Numbered from the stretch's first letter, positions 33,868 through 43,548 are shown. The stretch: DNA of 64,000 nucleotides from an uncultured Chitinophaga sp. (GCF_937898475.1 NZ_CALEJS010000039.1:62001-126000), one strand, 5' to 3'. Translations and numbers: made by a program. Notes: generated by a model from the letters alone, not told the origin.

Positions 33868-35526
33868 ATGCGAAAGATCCGCAATATCAAGATAAAACTG
33901 CTGCTGGCCGCTATCCTGCTGGGCGCAGGCATCTATGCCTTCAGTGAGAGCGATAAATACTTCCAGATCGCCAAGAACCTGGATATCTTCGCCGCCTTTT
34001 ACCGCGAGCTGAACACCTACTACGTAGACGACCTCTCGCCGGAGAAAGTGATGCACAAAGGCATTGAAGCCATGCTGGAAGAAACAGACCCCTACACCGA
34101 TTTCGTGCCCGAAGAGAACCTGGACGATCTCAAATTCATGGCCACCGGTAAATACGGCGGGGTAGGCGCCTCTATCAATACCAGCGGTGATACCACCGTG
34201 ATCACAGACGTGTATGAAGGCAGCCCCATGCACAAAGCAGGCATCAAACCCGGAGACATCCTCATCTCCCTGGATGGCAAGTCCACCCACGGCATGGACC
34301 AGGAAGAGATCAGCCGCCTCCTGAAGGGCGTGCCCGGTACCTCGCTGGATATGGTGCTTAAAAACCCTCATAACGGCGCCCAGACCACCAAGAAGATCAC
34401 CCGCGAAGAGATCAACGTAAAACCCGTAAGCTACGCCGGCCTTGTAGGCAACGATGTAGGCTATATCAAGATGGTGCAGTTTACCGAGAACAGCGGCGCC
34501 CAGGTACAGATGGCCTTTGAACAGCTGAAAAAGGAACATCCCGGCCTTAAAGGCGTGATACTCGACCTCCGGGGCAATCCCGGCGGACTGCTGGACGAAG
34601 CCGTAGCCGTATCCAATATCTTCATAGATAAGAACAAACTGGTAGTAAGCACCAAAGGCAAAGTGAAGAACTGGGACCGCGAATACAAGACTGAGCAACC
34701 GGCTGTAGACGTAAACATCCCCCTGGTGGTGCTCACCAACCGCTCTTCTGCCTCCGCAGCGGAAATAGTGGCAGGCGCCGTGCAGGATCTTGATCGCGGC
34801 CTGGTAGTGGGCCAGCGCTCCTTCGGTAAAGGACTGGTGCAAACCACCCGCCCGCTGCCCTATAATGCCAAACTGAAAGTTACCACCGCCAAATACTACA
34901 CGCCCAGCGGCCGCTGTATCCAGGCAATAGATTATTCCCACCGCAACCAGGAAGGAGAGGTGGACTATGTGCCCGATTCACTGCGCCGTTCCTTTACCAC
35001 CATAGCCGGCCGTAAAGTGAAAGACGGCGGCGGTATAGAGCCAGACGCCCCGGTAGACCCGGTATACCTTAGCCAGGTAGCCATTACCCTGCTGCGCAGG
35101 CAATACATTTTTGACTACGCTACCGAATATTATTACGCTCATCCTACAATAACCGCCGCCGGCGATTTCTCCCTCAGCGATGAGGATTTTGATAATTTTG
35201 TACGCTATCTCGACGGGAAGGACTACAGTTATAAAACACACAGCGAAGAAGCGCTGGAAAGCTTCGAATCTACCGCCCGCAAGGAAAAATATTATGACGC
35301 AGTAGCCAAAGAGTTCGAAGCCCTGCAGCAGAAGATGAAACACGATAAAAAGCAGGACCTGCTCAAGCATAAAGCAGAGATCAAACGCCTGCTGGAAGAA
35401 GAGATCGTAAACCGTTACTATTTACAGAAAGGACGTATAGAAAGATCATTAGCCTGGGACAATGAAGTAACTGAAGCAGTCAAACTGCTGCATACGCCCG
35501 CGAAATATCAGCAATTGCTGAAGTAA
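33868..35526 (+). CDS. S41-family carboxy-terminal processing protease
   Basis: 552 residues. An N-terminal hydrophobic anchor or signal (IKLLLAAILLGAGIYAF), a PDZ domain (about 90-175, with YGGVGASINTSGDT and PGDILISLDGKS) and the S41 protease domain (about 180-370). The catalytic Ser lies in the SSASAAE motif at 293-299 and the Lys is Lys321 in FGKGLVQT. A C-terminal extension of about 170 charged residues follows. It cleaves C-terminal tails of periplasmic proteins. A word array touches its start codon. The substrate is unknown. Confidence 0.93.
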   Translation: MRKIRNIKIKLLLAAILLGAGIYAFSESDKYFQIAKNLDIFAAFYRELNTYYVDDLSPEKVMHKGIEAMLEETDPYTDFVPEENLDDLKFMATGKYGGVGASINTSGDTTVITDVYEGSPMHKAGIKPGDILISLDGKSTHGMDQEEISRLLKGVPGTSLDMVLKNPHNGAQTTKKITREEINVKPVSYAGLVGNDVGYIKMVQFTENSGAQVQMAFEQLKKEHPGLKGVILDLRGNPGGLLDEAVAVSNIFIDKNKLVVSTKGKVKNWDREYKTEQPAVDVNIPLVVLTNRSSASAAEIVAGAVQDLDRGLVVGQRSFGKGLVQTTRPLPYNAKLKVTTAKYYTPSGRCIQAIDYSHRNQEGEVDYVPDSLRRSFTTIAGRKVKDGGGIEPDAPVDPVYLSQVAITLLRRQYIFDYATEYYYAHPTITAAGDFSLSDEDFDNFVRYLDGKDYSYKTHSEEALESFESTARKEKYYDAVAKEFEALQQKMKHDKKQDLLKHKAEIKRLLEEEIVNRYYLQKGRIERSLAWDNEVTEAVKLLHTPAKYQQLLK

Positions 35527-35638
35527 TAACATCGCTGGTCAATAGTAGTTAGCCGTCAGTGCTGACATTCCACTGTTAATTGAAAGATAACATATCGGCT
35601 GTAGCAGAATTAATAATTTTACGCTTTCCGCCCACCGC
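35527..35638. other. Spacer before the ECF sigma gene
   Basis: Starts with loose 7-bp words (GTCAATA, GTAGTTA, GCCGTCA, GTGCTGA at 35539-35566) and ends with TAATTTTACGC about 30 bases before the ATG, a possible -7 variant seen also near 19191 and 43600. Confidence 0.35.
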
Positions 35639-36301
35639 ATGAACGAGTATCAACACATAGATCTTGCCATCTGGGAGGCCTGTAAGGAAGGGGACAAAAA
35701 TGCCTACGCGCATATCTATAAACTGTACTATCCCGGGCTGTTTAACTATGGTTGCAAGTTTACTGCAGATGCTGCCCTCGTAGAGGACAGCATACAGGAG
35801 ATCTTTGTGCGCTTCTGGGCCAACCGCGAAAAGCTGTCCGCCGTAAGAGAGCTCAGAAGCTACCTGTTTGTTTCCTTTCGGCACTACCTGTTAAAGCTGC
35901 TCTCACAACATAAAAGGATCCGGGAAGACGTGTCCGCTACAGACGATTATGCCTTTGAGCTGGAAGTATCCGCAGAGCAGCAGCGTATGGACGCAGAAGA
36001 ACAACAGGAACAAATACTATTGCTGGCGGCCGCCATGCGCCGTTTAACGCCCCGGCAGAAAGAAGCCGTGTTCTTCCGTTTCTACGAAAACATGAGCTAT
36101 GAAGAGATTGCCGGTATCCTCAATATCTCTGTAAAGGCCACCTATAAATTAGTAGCCCGCGCCATTATCATGCTGCGCGACGCCTACCACACCCAGCCCC
36201 TCCTCAGGGCACTGCTTACCGTAACGCCGCTGGCACTCGCTTTGGGCAGTATGCAATTATCCATGATGATCTGCGCCCAGCAACTTCCCCGCTCACTCTG
36301 A
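35639..36301 (+). CDS. ECF-type RNA polymerase sigma factor (FecI-like, PUL-associated)
   Basis: 220 residues. Region 2 spans about residues 25-95 (YKLYYPGLFNYGCKFTADAALVEDSIQEIFVRFWANR), region 4 about 135-185 (AMRRLTPRQKEAVFFRFYENMSYEEIAGILNISVKATYKLVARA). The last 30 residues are strongly hydrophobic (LLRALLTVTPLALALGSMQL), a possible membrane tail. It is followed by FecR and SusC with an STN domain, the cell-surface signalling trio: the receptor senses ligand, FecR releases the sigma factor, and the locus is switched on. Confidence 0.92.
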   Translation: MNEYQHIDLAIWEACKEGDKNAYAHIYKLYYPGLFNYGCKFTADAALVEDSIQEIFVRFWANREKLSAVRELRSYLFVSFRHYLLKLLSQHKRIREDVSATDDYAFELEVSAEQQRMDAEEQQEQILLLAAAMRRLTPRQKEAVFFRFYENMSYEEIAGILNISVKATYKLVARAIIMLRDAYHTQPLLRALLTVTPLALALGSMQLSMMICAQQLPRSL

Positions 36302-36378
36302 AACTTTTTTTGAAAAATTTGCTGCTCCCGTGGGGTAAAACAACTTTTCCCCGGCTCCTTCTTTTGTAAGCACACGAA
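36302..36378 (+). promoter_or_regulatory. Possible ECF-controlled promoter between sigma and fecR
   Basis: The 77-bp gap has AATTTGC, then CGTGGGGTAAAA, CAAC and TTTTCCCCGG, an imperfect dyad at about 36329-36355, and CTTTTGTA 14 bases before the fecR ATG. A G-rich block with an A/T tract upstream of fecR-susC would suit autoregulation by the sigma factor. This is inference. Confidence 0.35.
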
Positions 36379-37413
36379 ATGGAGCATCAAAAAGAGTACG
36401 GGCATTATAACATTGAAGATTTTATTACAGACGATTATTTCCTGCAATGGGTAAGGTTTCCTGATGCGGCAACAGACGCTTTCTGGCAGCGATGGATAGC
36501 CGCCCACCCGCACAAGCGGCAGCAGGTAGAAGCAGCCCGCGCATTTATCCAGGGGCTCCGTTTTAAGGAACAGCGCCCTGCCGCCGCAGATGTGGATGCT
36601 GCGCTGGAACGCAACCTGGCCATGATCGCAGCGCTGGAAAAAGAACAGGATGCACCGGTTATCCGCCGCAGAAGCCTTCGCGTATGGCGCTGGGCCGCAG
36701 CTGCAGCAGTAACAGGCCTCGTAGCATTGGCGGGTTTCCAGTTCCTGCAAAAGCAACAGCCGCGCCTGGTGGTATACAGCGGTTTTGCAGATGGGGTGCG
36801 TAATGTACGGCTGCCAGACAGTTCTGAGGTGATCTTGAATGCCAGGGCTTCCATTTCCTTCCACCCGGACTGGCAGCATGGCGCCAAACGTGAAGTGTGG
36901 CTGAAAGGCGAAGCATTCTTTGATATTAAACAGGCGCCCGCACATCCCTTTACTGTGCATAGCGCCAACTCGGATATTGATGTACTGGGCACCTCCTTTA
37001 ACGTAAAAGAAGGAGCGGCATATACCAACGTTACGCTGAACACCGGGAAAATCAAAGTACGTTTCGGCGACCTGCCGGAAAAGCAGTTTTACCTGGCTCC
37101 CGGCGACTTTGTGCAATACTCCGCCCGTAATAATAAGATCACTAAAAAGCGTGTGAACGCTGACCTATATGCTGTATGGAAAGAGGAAGGAAGGCAACTG
37201 AAAAATGTAACACTGAAGGAGATCGCGGTATACATAGAAGACATCTATGGATACCATGTGCAGATCAGCAACGGCCGTCTGGCAGCAGCAGAGCTGTCAG
37301 GCGGCCTGCGTGTGAAAGATGAAAAGCTGCTGCTGGAAACCCTGGCATTTGCACTTGATCTCCGGATAGACAAGAAAGCCGACACACTCTTCATTCAACC
37401 AAAACGTAAGTAA
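36379..37413 (+). CDS. FecR-family anti-sigma factor (DUF4974)
   Basis: 344 residues. The cytoplasmic N-terminal part (1-95) binds the sigma factor; one membrane helix (WAAAAAVTGLVALAGFQFL, about 103-121) leads to the periplasmic FecR domain (SGFADGVRNVRLPDSSEVILNARASI onward, with GEAFFDIKQAPAHPFTVHS) and the C-terminal DUF4974 part (TLKEIAVYIEDIYGYHVQI, 265 to the end). DUF4974 contacts the STN domain of the SusC receptor. It sits between the sigma and susC genes, 15 bases from susC. Confidence 0.93.
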   Translation: MEHQKEYGHYNIEDFITDDYFLQWVRFPDAATDAFWQRWIAAHPHKRQQVEAARAFIQGLRFKEQRPAAADVDAALERNLAMIAALEKEQDAPVIRRRSLRVWRWAAAAAVTGLVALAGFQFLQKQQPRLVVYSGFADGVRNVRLPDSSEVILNARASISFHPDWQHGAKREVWLKGEAFFDIKQAPAHPFTVHSANSDIDVLGTSFNVKEGAAYTNVTLNTGKIKVRFGDLPEKQFYLAPGDFVQYSARNNKITKKRVNADLYAVWKEEGRQLKNVTLKEIAVYIEDIYGYHVQISNGRLAAAELSGGLRVKDEKLLLETLAFALDLRIDKKADTLFIQPKRK

Positions 37414-37428
37414 TAAAACTCCGGGAAT

Positions 37429-40400
37429 ATGCTGACAACTGTACCTTTAAAAACGGTAGGCAGAAGCGCTTTGCTGTTTGCCGCCTGCCTGGCGGGGTCT
37501 TCTCTTTATGCACAGGACTTCGCAGCCTACAGCGCGGCTGCAAACAGTGTATACACTTACCAGGCCCAGACCAAACAGCTGCAAACTTTAGGAGAGATAC
37601 TGCAGCAGATCGAAAAACAACACGATGTTAGCTTTATCTGCAGATCAGAACTGTTGCAGATAAAGATCAACACCGGTAAGGAAAATTTCAGGGAGAAAGC
37701 ATTTGTACGCTCCCTGGTGGCAGTGATCAAACCTTATGGTCTTGACCTGAAACAGATCACAGACCAGCAGTTCGCTATCTCCGCTGTGAAGGAAGAGGAG
37801 CGCCGCGATGATCATACAGACCAACCAGCCCTTCTGCAGCCCAGCAGTCCGGGTATCAGCGGGGTGAACGCCCAGCTGTTTGACAGCCGTAACTGGAGCG
37901 CTATCACGGTACAGCGTGTAACTGGCACCGTTAGAGGTGCAGGCAATCAGCTGCTGCCCGGTGTAACCGTAAGCGTGAAGGGCACCGGCAATGGTACCGT
38001 TACCAGTGCCGAAGGCCGCTTTGAGATCAATGTGCCCGGCGGCAATGCCGTACTGGTGTTCTCTTATGTAGGCTACCTTCCAAAGGAAGTGCTGGTAGGA
38101 GATCAGGCCCATCTGGAAGTGGTACTGAGCGAAGATACCCGCCAGCTGAACCAGGTAGTGGTAGTAGGTTTTGGTACACAGAAGAAAGTAAACCTCACCG
38201 GCGCTGTGGCACAGGTGGGAGAGAAGGAGCTGGCAGGCCGCCCGGTAACCTCTATGTCTACCGCACTGCAGGGCCTTTTACCAGGTCTGGCGGCTGTGAG
38301 CGCCACCGGTTTCCCGGGAGATAATAAAACCACTTTACGTGTACGCGGTACCGGTACCACCAACAATTCCAATCCTTTTATCCTGATAGACGGTATCCCG
38401 GGTGATATCAACTTCCTGAACCCTACGGATATTGAAAGCGTATCAGTACTGAAAGACGCCGCCAGCGCCGCTATCTATGGCTCGCGCGCAGCCAATGGTG
38501 TAATACTGGTAACCACCAAAAGAGGTAAGCTGAACCAGAAACCTACCGTTTCCTACAATGGATACTATGGTTTTCAGAAACCCTATTCGTTGCCTAAAAT
38601 GGTGGGTTCTGCTGAGTATATGGAAATGCTGAATGAGGCGCAGCGTAATGTGAACCTGCCTGAAACCTATACGGCAGAAGACATTCAGAAAGCAAAAGAC
38701 GGAACAGACCCCGATTACTTTGCCAACACCAACTGGCCCAAAGCCCTGTTCAAAAGCACCGCGCCCCAGCAGGAGCATAACCTCAGCATCAACGGCGGTT
38801 CGCAGGATGTTACCTATTACCTTTCCTACGGCCGCCAGGACCAGGAAGGCCTGGTAAGAGGAGACCAGTACAAGTTCTGGAGAAATAACGTAAGGGCGCG
38901 TCTGAATGCCATCCGTCTGTTCAACTTTATTGATATTGATGGTAACCTGGGTTATATAGACCGTATGCAGAACCAGCCCGCCGGCGGTACAGACGGCGAC
39001 CAGGGACCTATCTATACATCGCTTACCATGTCGCCCCTGAACCCGGTGAAGTTCACCAACGGTAACTGGGGTTACGGCGGCGGTTCCAGCAACCCATTGG
39101 CCATTGCTACAGACGGAGGGTATAACAATTTCCGCTCGCAGGAAGTAACCGGCAACGTGTCTGCCAAAGTGCACATCTGGAAGAACCTTGATTTTACAGG
39201 ACAGTACGGCACCAATGTGATCAACCAGCGCCGTTCTACTTTTAGCCGTAAAATAGATTACTACTACCCGGATAGCGGCGATTTCTGGTATTCCAACGCC
39301 ACCAGTAACAGTCTTGAAATGCGTGATTATACCAGTCGCCTGCAAAACATTTCCGGGGTGCTTGACTATTCCTTTTCTGTGCATAAGCACAACTTCAAAC
39401 TACTGGCAGGCTATCAGCAGGAAACCTACCGCTATGAATCCTGGGCTGCCAGCAAACAGAATTTCCCGAGTGATGATGTACCCATCTTCAACCTGGGCTC
39501 TGATAATCCGAACGCCAGCGGCGATGCTTATCAGTATGCCCTGCGTTCCTGGTTTGGCCGCATCAACTACGACTATAACGAGAAATACCTGCTGGAGCTG
39601 AACTTACGTTACGATGGTTCTTCCAGGTATGCCTCCAACCTGCGCTACGGTACCTTCCCCTCCGCTTCAGCAGGCTGGCGTTTCAGCCGCGAAAACTTCA
39701 TTAAGGACAACAGCGCTTTCAGCTGGTTGAATGAAGGTAAGCTGCGCGCTTCCTACGGCAGCCTGGGTAACCAGTATGGTGCAGATGCCGCCAACTCTTA
39801 TGCAGAGTGGTATCCCTATATGGAGGTGTTGACAGGTGTTGGCACCATGCCCATCGGCAACATCCTTACCCGCGGCGTGGCACAGGTTACACTGGCCAAT
39901 CCCCTGCTGCGCTGGGAAAAGATGAACATGCTCAACTTCGGTATCGATCTCGCTTTCCTGAACAACCGCCTCACCTTTACGGGCGACTGGTTCGACAAGC
40001 GCACCAAAGACATCCAGATGAAAAAGCCCATGCCCGATATTCTTGGTTTGCAGGTTCCCGATCAGAACATTGGCGAAGTGTCCAACAAAGGATGGGAACT
40101 CAGCCTGGGTTGGACCGATCATATCAACGATGTTACCTACGGCCTCACCGCGCAGCTGTCTGATGTGCGCAACAGGGTGGAGAACCTGGGCGGCGCACCG
40201 CCTGTGCTCGATAACAGGATCCTGCAGGTAGGCTATCCCATCAACGCCTTCTACGGTTACAGAACAGATGGCCTGGCACAGGAAGCAGACTTCACCAAAG
40301 ACGCTTCCGGTAAATACATTCCCAATTTTGCCATTTTTGACGCCGATAAAGGCAAGGTAGCCCCCGGCGATATCAGGTATCGCGACCTGAACGGAGACGG

Positions 40401-40929
40401 CAAAATAACGGCCGATAAAGACCGGGAAGTGATAGGCGACGCCTTCCCCCGTTACACCTATTCACTGAGGGGTAACCTGGGCTGGAAGAATTTTGATTTC
40501 TCCTTCTTCCTGCAGGGCGTGGGTAAAGGCAACGGCTATATCAGCAGCATCGGTATCCACACCTTCCAGGCTTACGGGTCTTATCCGCAGGAAGTGCACC
40601 GCGATCACTGGACGCCGGAGCATACAGACGCCTGGTATCCCCGCTTCACTTACCTGGATACCCGCAACACCACTGCACGCCAGTCTGACTACTGGCTGCA
40701 GAACGCCGCCTACCTCCGCCTCAAGAATATCCAGCTGGGTTATACCCTGCCTGCACGCTGGACAGAGCGGCTGCGTATACAGCGCTTAAGGGCCTACATC
40801 TCTGCAGATAACCTGCTCACCAAAACGGATTTCTTCTACGCCTATGATCCTGAAACGGTCACCAGCGCAGGAGGTGAATATCCGCAGGTGAAAACATTTG
40901 TATTTGGTCTCAACATTAACTTTAAATGA
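37429..40929 (+). CDS. susC: SusC/RagA TonB-linked outer-membrane receptor with STN signalling domain
   Basis: 1166 residues. Signal peptide to about 29 (SLYAQ). STN/secretin-N domain about 45-122 (LGEILQQIEKQHDVSFICRS), the part that talks to FecR. Carboxypeptidase-regulatory-like domain about 165-240 (VTGTVRGAGNQLLPGVTVSV). TonB-box region and plug from QVVVVGFGTQKKVNLTGAV (about 242), with the SusC signature IKDAASAAIYGSRAANGVILVTT in the form SVLKDAASAAIYGSRAANGV. A 22-strand barrel closes it. It imports oligosaccharides or other bulky nutrients with energy from TonB. Its stop overlaps the susD start (ATGA). Confidence 0.96.
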   Translation: MLTTVPLKTVGRSALLFAACLAGSSLYAQDFAAYSAAANSVYTYQAQTKQLQTLGEILQQIEKQHDVSFICRSELLQIKINTGKENFREKAFVRSLVAVIKPYGLDLKQITDQQFAISAVKEEERRDDHTDQPALLQPSSPGISGVNAQLFDSRNWSAITVQRVTGTVRGAGNQLLPGVTVSVKGTGNGTVTSAEGRFEINVPGGNAVLVFSYVGYLPKEVLVGDQAHLEVVLSEDTRQLNQVVVVGFGTQKKVNLTGAVAQVGEKELAGRPVTSMSTALQGLLPGLAAVSATGFPGDNKTTLRVRGTGTTNNSNPFILIDGIPGDINFLNPTDIESVSVLKDAASAAIYGSRAANGVILVTTKRGKLNQKPTVSYNGYYGFQKPYSLPKMVGSAEYMEMLNEAQRNVNLPETYTAEDIQKAKDGTDPDYFANTNWPKALFKSTAPQQEHNLSINGGSQDVTYYLSYGRQDQEGLVRGDQYKFWRNNVRARLNAIRLFNFIDIDGNLGYIDRMQNQPAGGTDGDQGPIYTSLTMSPLNPVKFTNGNWGYGGGSSNPLAIATDGGYNNFRSQEVTGNVSAKVHIWKNLDFTGQYGTNVINQRRSTFSRKIDYYYPDSGDFWYSNATSNSLEMRDYTSRLQNISGVLDYSFSVHKHNFKLLAGYQQETYRYESWAASKQNFPSDDVPIFNLGSDNPNASGDAYQYALRSWFGRINYDYNEKYLLELNLRYDGSSRYASNLRYGTFPSASAGWRFSRENFIKDNSAFSWLNEGKLRASYGSLGNQYGADAANSYAEWYPYMEVLTGVGTMPIGNILTRGVAQVTLANPLLRWEKMNMLNFGIDLAFLNNRLTFTGDWFDKRTKDIQMKKPMPDILGLQVPDQNIGEVSNKGWELSLGWTDHINDVTYGLTAQLSDVRNRVENLGGAPPVLDNRILQVGYPINAFYGYRTDGLAQEADFTKDASGKYIPNFAIFDADKGKVAPGDIRYRDLNGDGKITADKDREVIGDAFPRYTYSLRGNLGWKNFDFSFFLQGVGKGNGYISSIGIHTFQAYGSYPQEVHRDHWTPEHTDAWYPRFTYLDTRNTTARQSDYWLQNAAYLRLKNIQLGYTLPARWTERLRIQRLRAYISADNLLTKTDFFYAYDPETVTSAGGEYPQVKTFVFGLNINFK

Positions 40930-42632
40930 TCACTGCCATGCAGCAAAAGCATATATTCCGTTCAATCCGTGCCGTCTTCTGGGGAGGCCTGATCACGTGG
41001 GGCCTGGCTGGCTGTTCAAAGAATTTCCTGGACCGCAATGCGCTGGATGCCATTCCCAACAATGAGTTCTGGAAATCAGAGCAGCAGCTGAAACTGGCCG
41101 CCAATGCCTGTTACGATTACCTCAAAGGAAAGAATGTGGTGGATATGGAGAACCTGGGCGATAATACCATCTATCCGCCCCTGTCTGACTACCTGAACAT
41201 CTCTACCGGTAATTTTGATTTTACGGTAGGCACCGTCAACAACGAATGGGTGAACCAGTATAAAGGCATCCGCCGTTGCAATCACTTCCTGGAGAATTAT
41301 AAGAAAGCACAGGGCATCCAGGAGTCCAAGCTGAAACAGTATGCAGGCGAAACCCGTTTCCTGCGGGCTTTTCTTTACAGCTATCTCAGCTTCTTCTATG
41401 GCGATGTACCCCTTGTTACCAATACGGTGAACATCGGGGATGATGATATAGTTTACGGGCCGCGTACACCCCGTGCACAGGTGGTGGATTTCATTCTCCA
41501 GCAGCTGGACTCCGCCGCGGCAGAACTGCCCCTTAGTTATGGGGCGGCAGACCTGGGCCGCATTACCAGAGGCGCTGCACTGGGCTGGAAATCAAGAGTA
41601 GCGCTCTTCTATGGCAAGTATGATGTAGCAGAAGCAGCCGCCAAAGCAGTAATGGATCTGGGCGTTTACCGCCTCTATTACGCTGCAGACAGCGCGAACA
41701 GCTATAATGAACTGTTTACGCACAAAGGCAAGCTGGCCGCCGGCGCCAATAAAGAAACCATGCTGGCCCGCCTGTATCTCATAGACGTATCCATGCATAA
41801 TATGAGCCGCGAGGCCCAGGTACCCGATCAGACGGCCCGTTTCAATCCTACCAAATCACTGCTGGATGCTTACCTCTGCACAGATGGCATGCCCATTGAT
41901 AAATCGCCGCTTTATAACGAAGGCGCACAAACCGCCTATGGCGATGTGTTTAAGAACCGTGATCCGCGCATGTCCCAAACCATCCTGGCGCCCGGCAGTG
42001 AATGGGGCGGTAAGGATGATGGCGACCAGGACGCCAATCCCTCAGAGATTTTCCAGCTGCCTAAATTCAATTCCGATAAGAAAGGATGTGTAACCGCTAC
42101 CGGTTTCTATTTCACCAAATACGTACAGGTGTCGGCGGTAGCTACCTACAACAAAGACCCGAACGATATCCACATCATGCGTTACGCCGAGGTGCTGCTC
42201 AACTACGCCGAAGCCCGCGAAATGCAGGGCAAGCTTACACAGGCTGATCTTGATATGAGCATTAACCTGCTGCGTAAACGCGCCGGCATGCATCCCATGG
42301 TGATCTCCGAACTCAATGCCTGGGGGATGAACGTTCGCGATGAGATCCGCCGGGAGCGCCGTGTAGAGCTGGCGCTGGAAGGTCAGCGCTATTTCGACAT
42401 CCTGCGCTGGAAACAGGGCAACCTGCTGGCGGCTGATGTAAAAGGTATGAAGAAGGCCTTTGTGCCCAGCTACATGCAGCCCTACGTGGCCAGCGTACCC
42501 GTAGACGCCCAGGGATACATGATCGTAAACACCGGCAGAAGGTTCGTTGATCCGAAAAACTACCTCTGGCCCATTCCTTTAACACAGTTCCAACGCAATC
42601 CCAACCTGGGCCAGAACCCCGGGTGGGAATAA
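40926..42632 (+). CDS. susD: SusD/RagB-family nutrient-binding lipoprotein
   Basis: 568 residues, slightly longer than usual. The start at 40926 overlaps the susC stop; a second ATG at 40938 is possible. Lipobox at LAGCSKNFLD. The N-terminal NFLDRNALDAIPNNEFWKS, the TPR-like helices in the middle (GETRFLRAFLYSYLSFFYGDVPLVT) and the C-terminal RRERRVELALEGQRYFDILRWK are family hallmarks. It forms the lid over SusC and captures the substrate on the cell surface. Substrate cannot be predicted from sequence alone. Confidence 0.96.
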   Translation: MITAMQQKHIFRSIRAVFWGGLITWGLAGCSKNFLDRNALDAIPNNEFWKSEQQLKLAANACYDYLKGKNVVDMENLGDNTIYPPLSDYLNISTGNFDFTVGTVNNEWVNQYKGIRRCNHFLENYKKAQGIQESKLKQYAGETRFLRAFLYSYLSFFYGDVPLVTNTVNIGDDDIVYGPRTPRAQVVDFILQQLDSAAAELPLSYGAADLGRITRGAALGWKSRVALFYGKYDVAEAAAKAVMDLGVYRLYYAADSANSYNELFTHKGKLAAGANKETMLARLYLIDVSMHNMSREAQVPDQTARFNPTKSLLDAYLCTDGMPIDKSPLYNEGAQTAYGDVFKNRDPRMSQTILAPGSEWGGKDDGDQDANPSEIFQLPKFNSDKKGCVTATGFYFTKYVQVSAVATYNKDPNDIHIMRYAEVLLNYAEAREMQGKLTQADLDMSINLLRKRAGMHPMVISELNAWGMNVRDEIRRERRVELALEGQRYFDILRWKQGNLLAADVKGMKKAFVPSYMQPYVASVPVDAQGYMIVNTGRRFVDPKNYLWPIPLTQFQRNPNLGQNPGWE

Positions 42633-42636
42633 CAAA

Positions 42637-42739
42637 ACGTTTGAAGTGAGGTTTGAAATAGGAGGTTCAGAACAGGTTTGTTGGCAAACCTGTTCTGAAC
42701 CTTTCAACCAACATCAAACCTCAAACAACCAACGCTTAA
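42637..42739. repeat. Word array with a perfect 18-bp hairpin between susD and the EEP gene
   Basis: The centre is a perfect inverted repeat: 42663-42680 AGGTTCAGAACAGGTTTG, loop TTGG, and its exact complement at 42685-42702. On the right are heptamers CAACCAA, CATCAAA, CCTCAAA, CAACCAA, CGCTTAA (42705-42739); on the left, less regular GTTTGAA words. No T run follows, so it may slow rather than end transcription, or protect the susCD mRNA end. Confidence 0.85.
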
Positions 42740-42744
42740 TGTCC

Positions 42745-43548
42745 ATGAAATATCTGCCACTGCTTATTTTCCTGTTTGCCTGCAGTACCAACAGGTTGGC
42801 AACAGGAACGGAAACCGCTCACACAGACACCATCAAAGTACTTACCTACAACATTCATCATGCTAATCCGCCATCGCGTAAGGACTACATAGATCTTGAT
42901 GCCATTGCAAAGGTGATTAGCCAGCAACAGCCGCATTTCGTGGCCCTGCAGGAAGTAGATGTACACACCGGGCGCTCAGGCCGCGATGTACATGAGGCAG
43001 AAGCGCTGGCTGCCAAAACGGGTATGCATGCTTATTTTACGAAGTCCATTCCTTACGATGGCGGGGAGTATGGTATAGCCGTATTGTCACGCTATCCTAT
43101 CCTGGAGGGAAAGGGATATGCTTTGCCGTCTGCTTCCGGATCAAAGGGAGAACCAAGGGCCTTATGCACGGTTACCGCTGCATTACCCAACGGCCGCCGG
43201 ATCATGATGGCCAGCACGCATCTCGATGTATTGAAACCAGATACCAACCGCCTGCTGCAGGTGCGCGAGATCAGCCGTATACTGGGATCAGCAGGCATGC
43301 CGGTGATACTGGCGGGCGACTTTAACGCACGCCCCGGTAGCGCCGCCATCCGGCTGCTGGACAGCAGCTTTACACGTACCTGTAACAGCTGCCCTTTCAC
43401 CATACCGGTAGATCAGCCCAACCGCACCATCGACTTCATCACTTTTGCACCCGGCAATGCTTTCCGGGTGCTGCGCCATGATGTGATACCTGAACGTTAT
43501 GCATCAGATCACCTGCCAGTGACCGCCACACTGATTGTAAACGATTAA
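42745..43548 (+). CDS. Exported endonuclease/exonuclease/phosphatase-family protein
   Basis: 267 residues from the ATG at 42745 (42739 is possible; the frame upstream runs through the repeat). Lipoprotein-type signal, LPLLIFLFACS. EEP-fold motifs: LTYNIHHANPP, VALQEVDVHTGRSG (metal Glu), STHLDV, ILAGDFNARPGS (Asp/Asn), RTIDFIT and ASDHLPVTA (catalytic His). Such exported enzymes hydrolyse phosphodiesters: sphingomyelin, inositol phosphates or extracellular nucleic acids. Its place after susCD suggests the nutrient may carry phosphate, but it may also be a passenger. Confidence 0.85.
   Translation: MKYLPLLIFLFACSTNRLATGTETAHTDTIKVLTYNIHHANPPSRKDYIDLDAIAKVISQQQPHFVALQEVDVHTGRSGRDVHEAEALAAKTGMHAYFTKSIPYDGGEYGIAVLSRYPILEGKGYALPSASGSKGEPRALCTVTAALPNGRRIMMASTHLDVLKPDTNRLLQVREISRILGSAGMPVILAGDFNARPGSAAIRLLDSSFTRTCNSCPFTIPVDQPNRTIDFITFAPGNAFRVLRHDVIPERYASDHLPVTATLIVND

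Noticed and set aside
33844..34941. 365-codon open frame opposite the carboxy-terminal protease gene
   Set aside because: It is a shadow of a GC-rich coding strand: low-complexity His/Gly/Val-rich translation, no motif, and the sense gene is certain.
36184..37116. 310-codon minus-strand frame opposite fecR
   Set aside because: It covers the sigma/fecR junction, has no family features, and conflicts with two firm genes.
38443..39390. 315-codon minus-strand frame inside susC
   Set aside because: Antisense shadow; susC is full length and intact.
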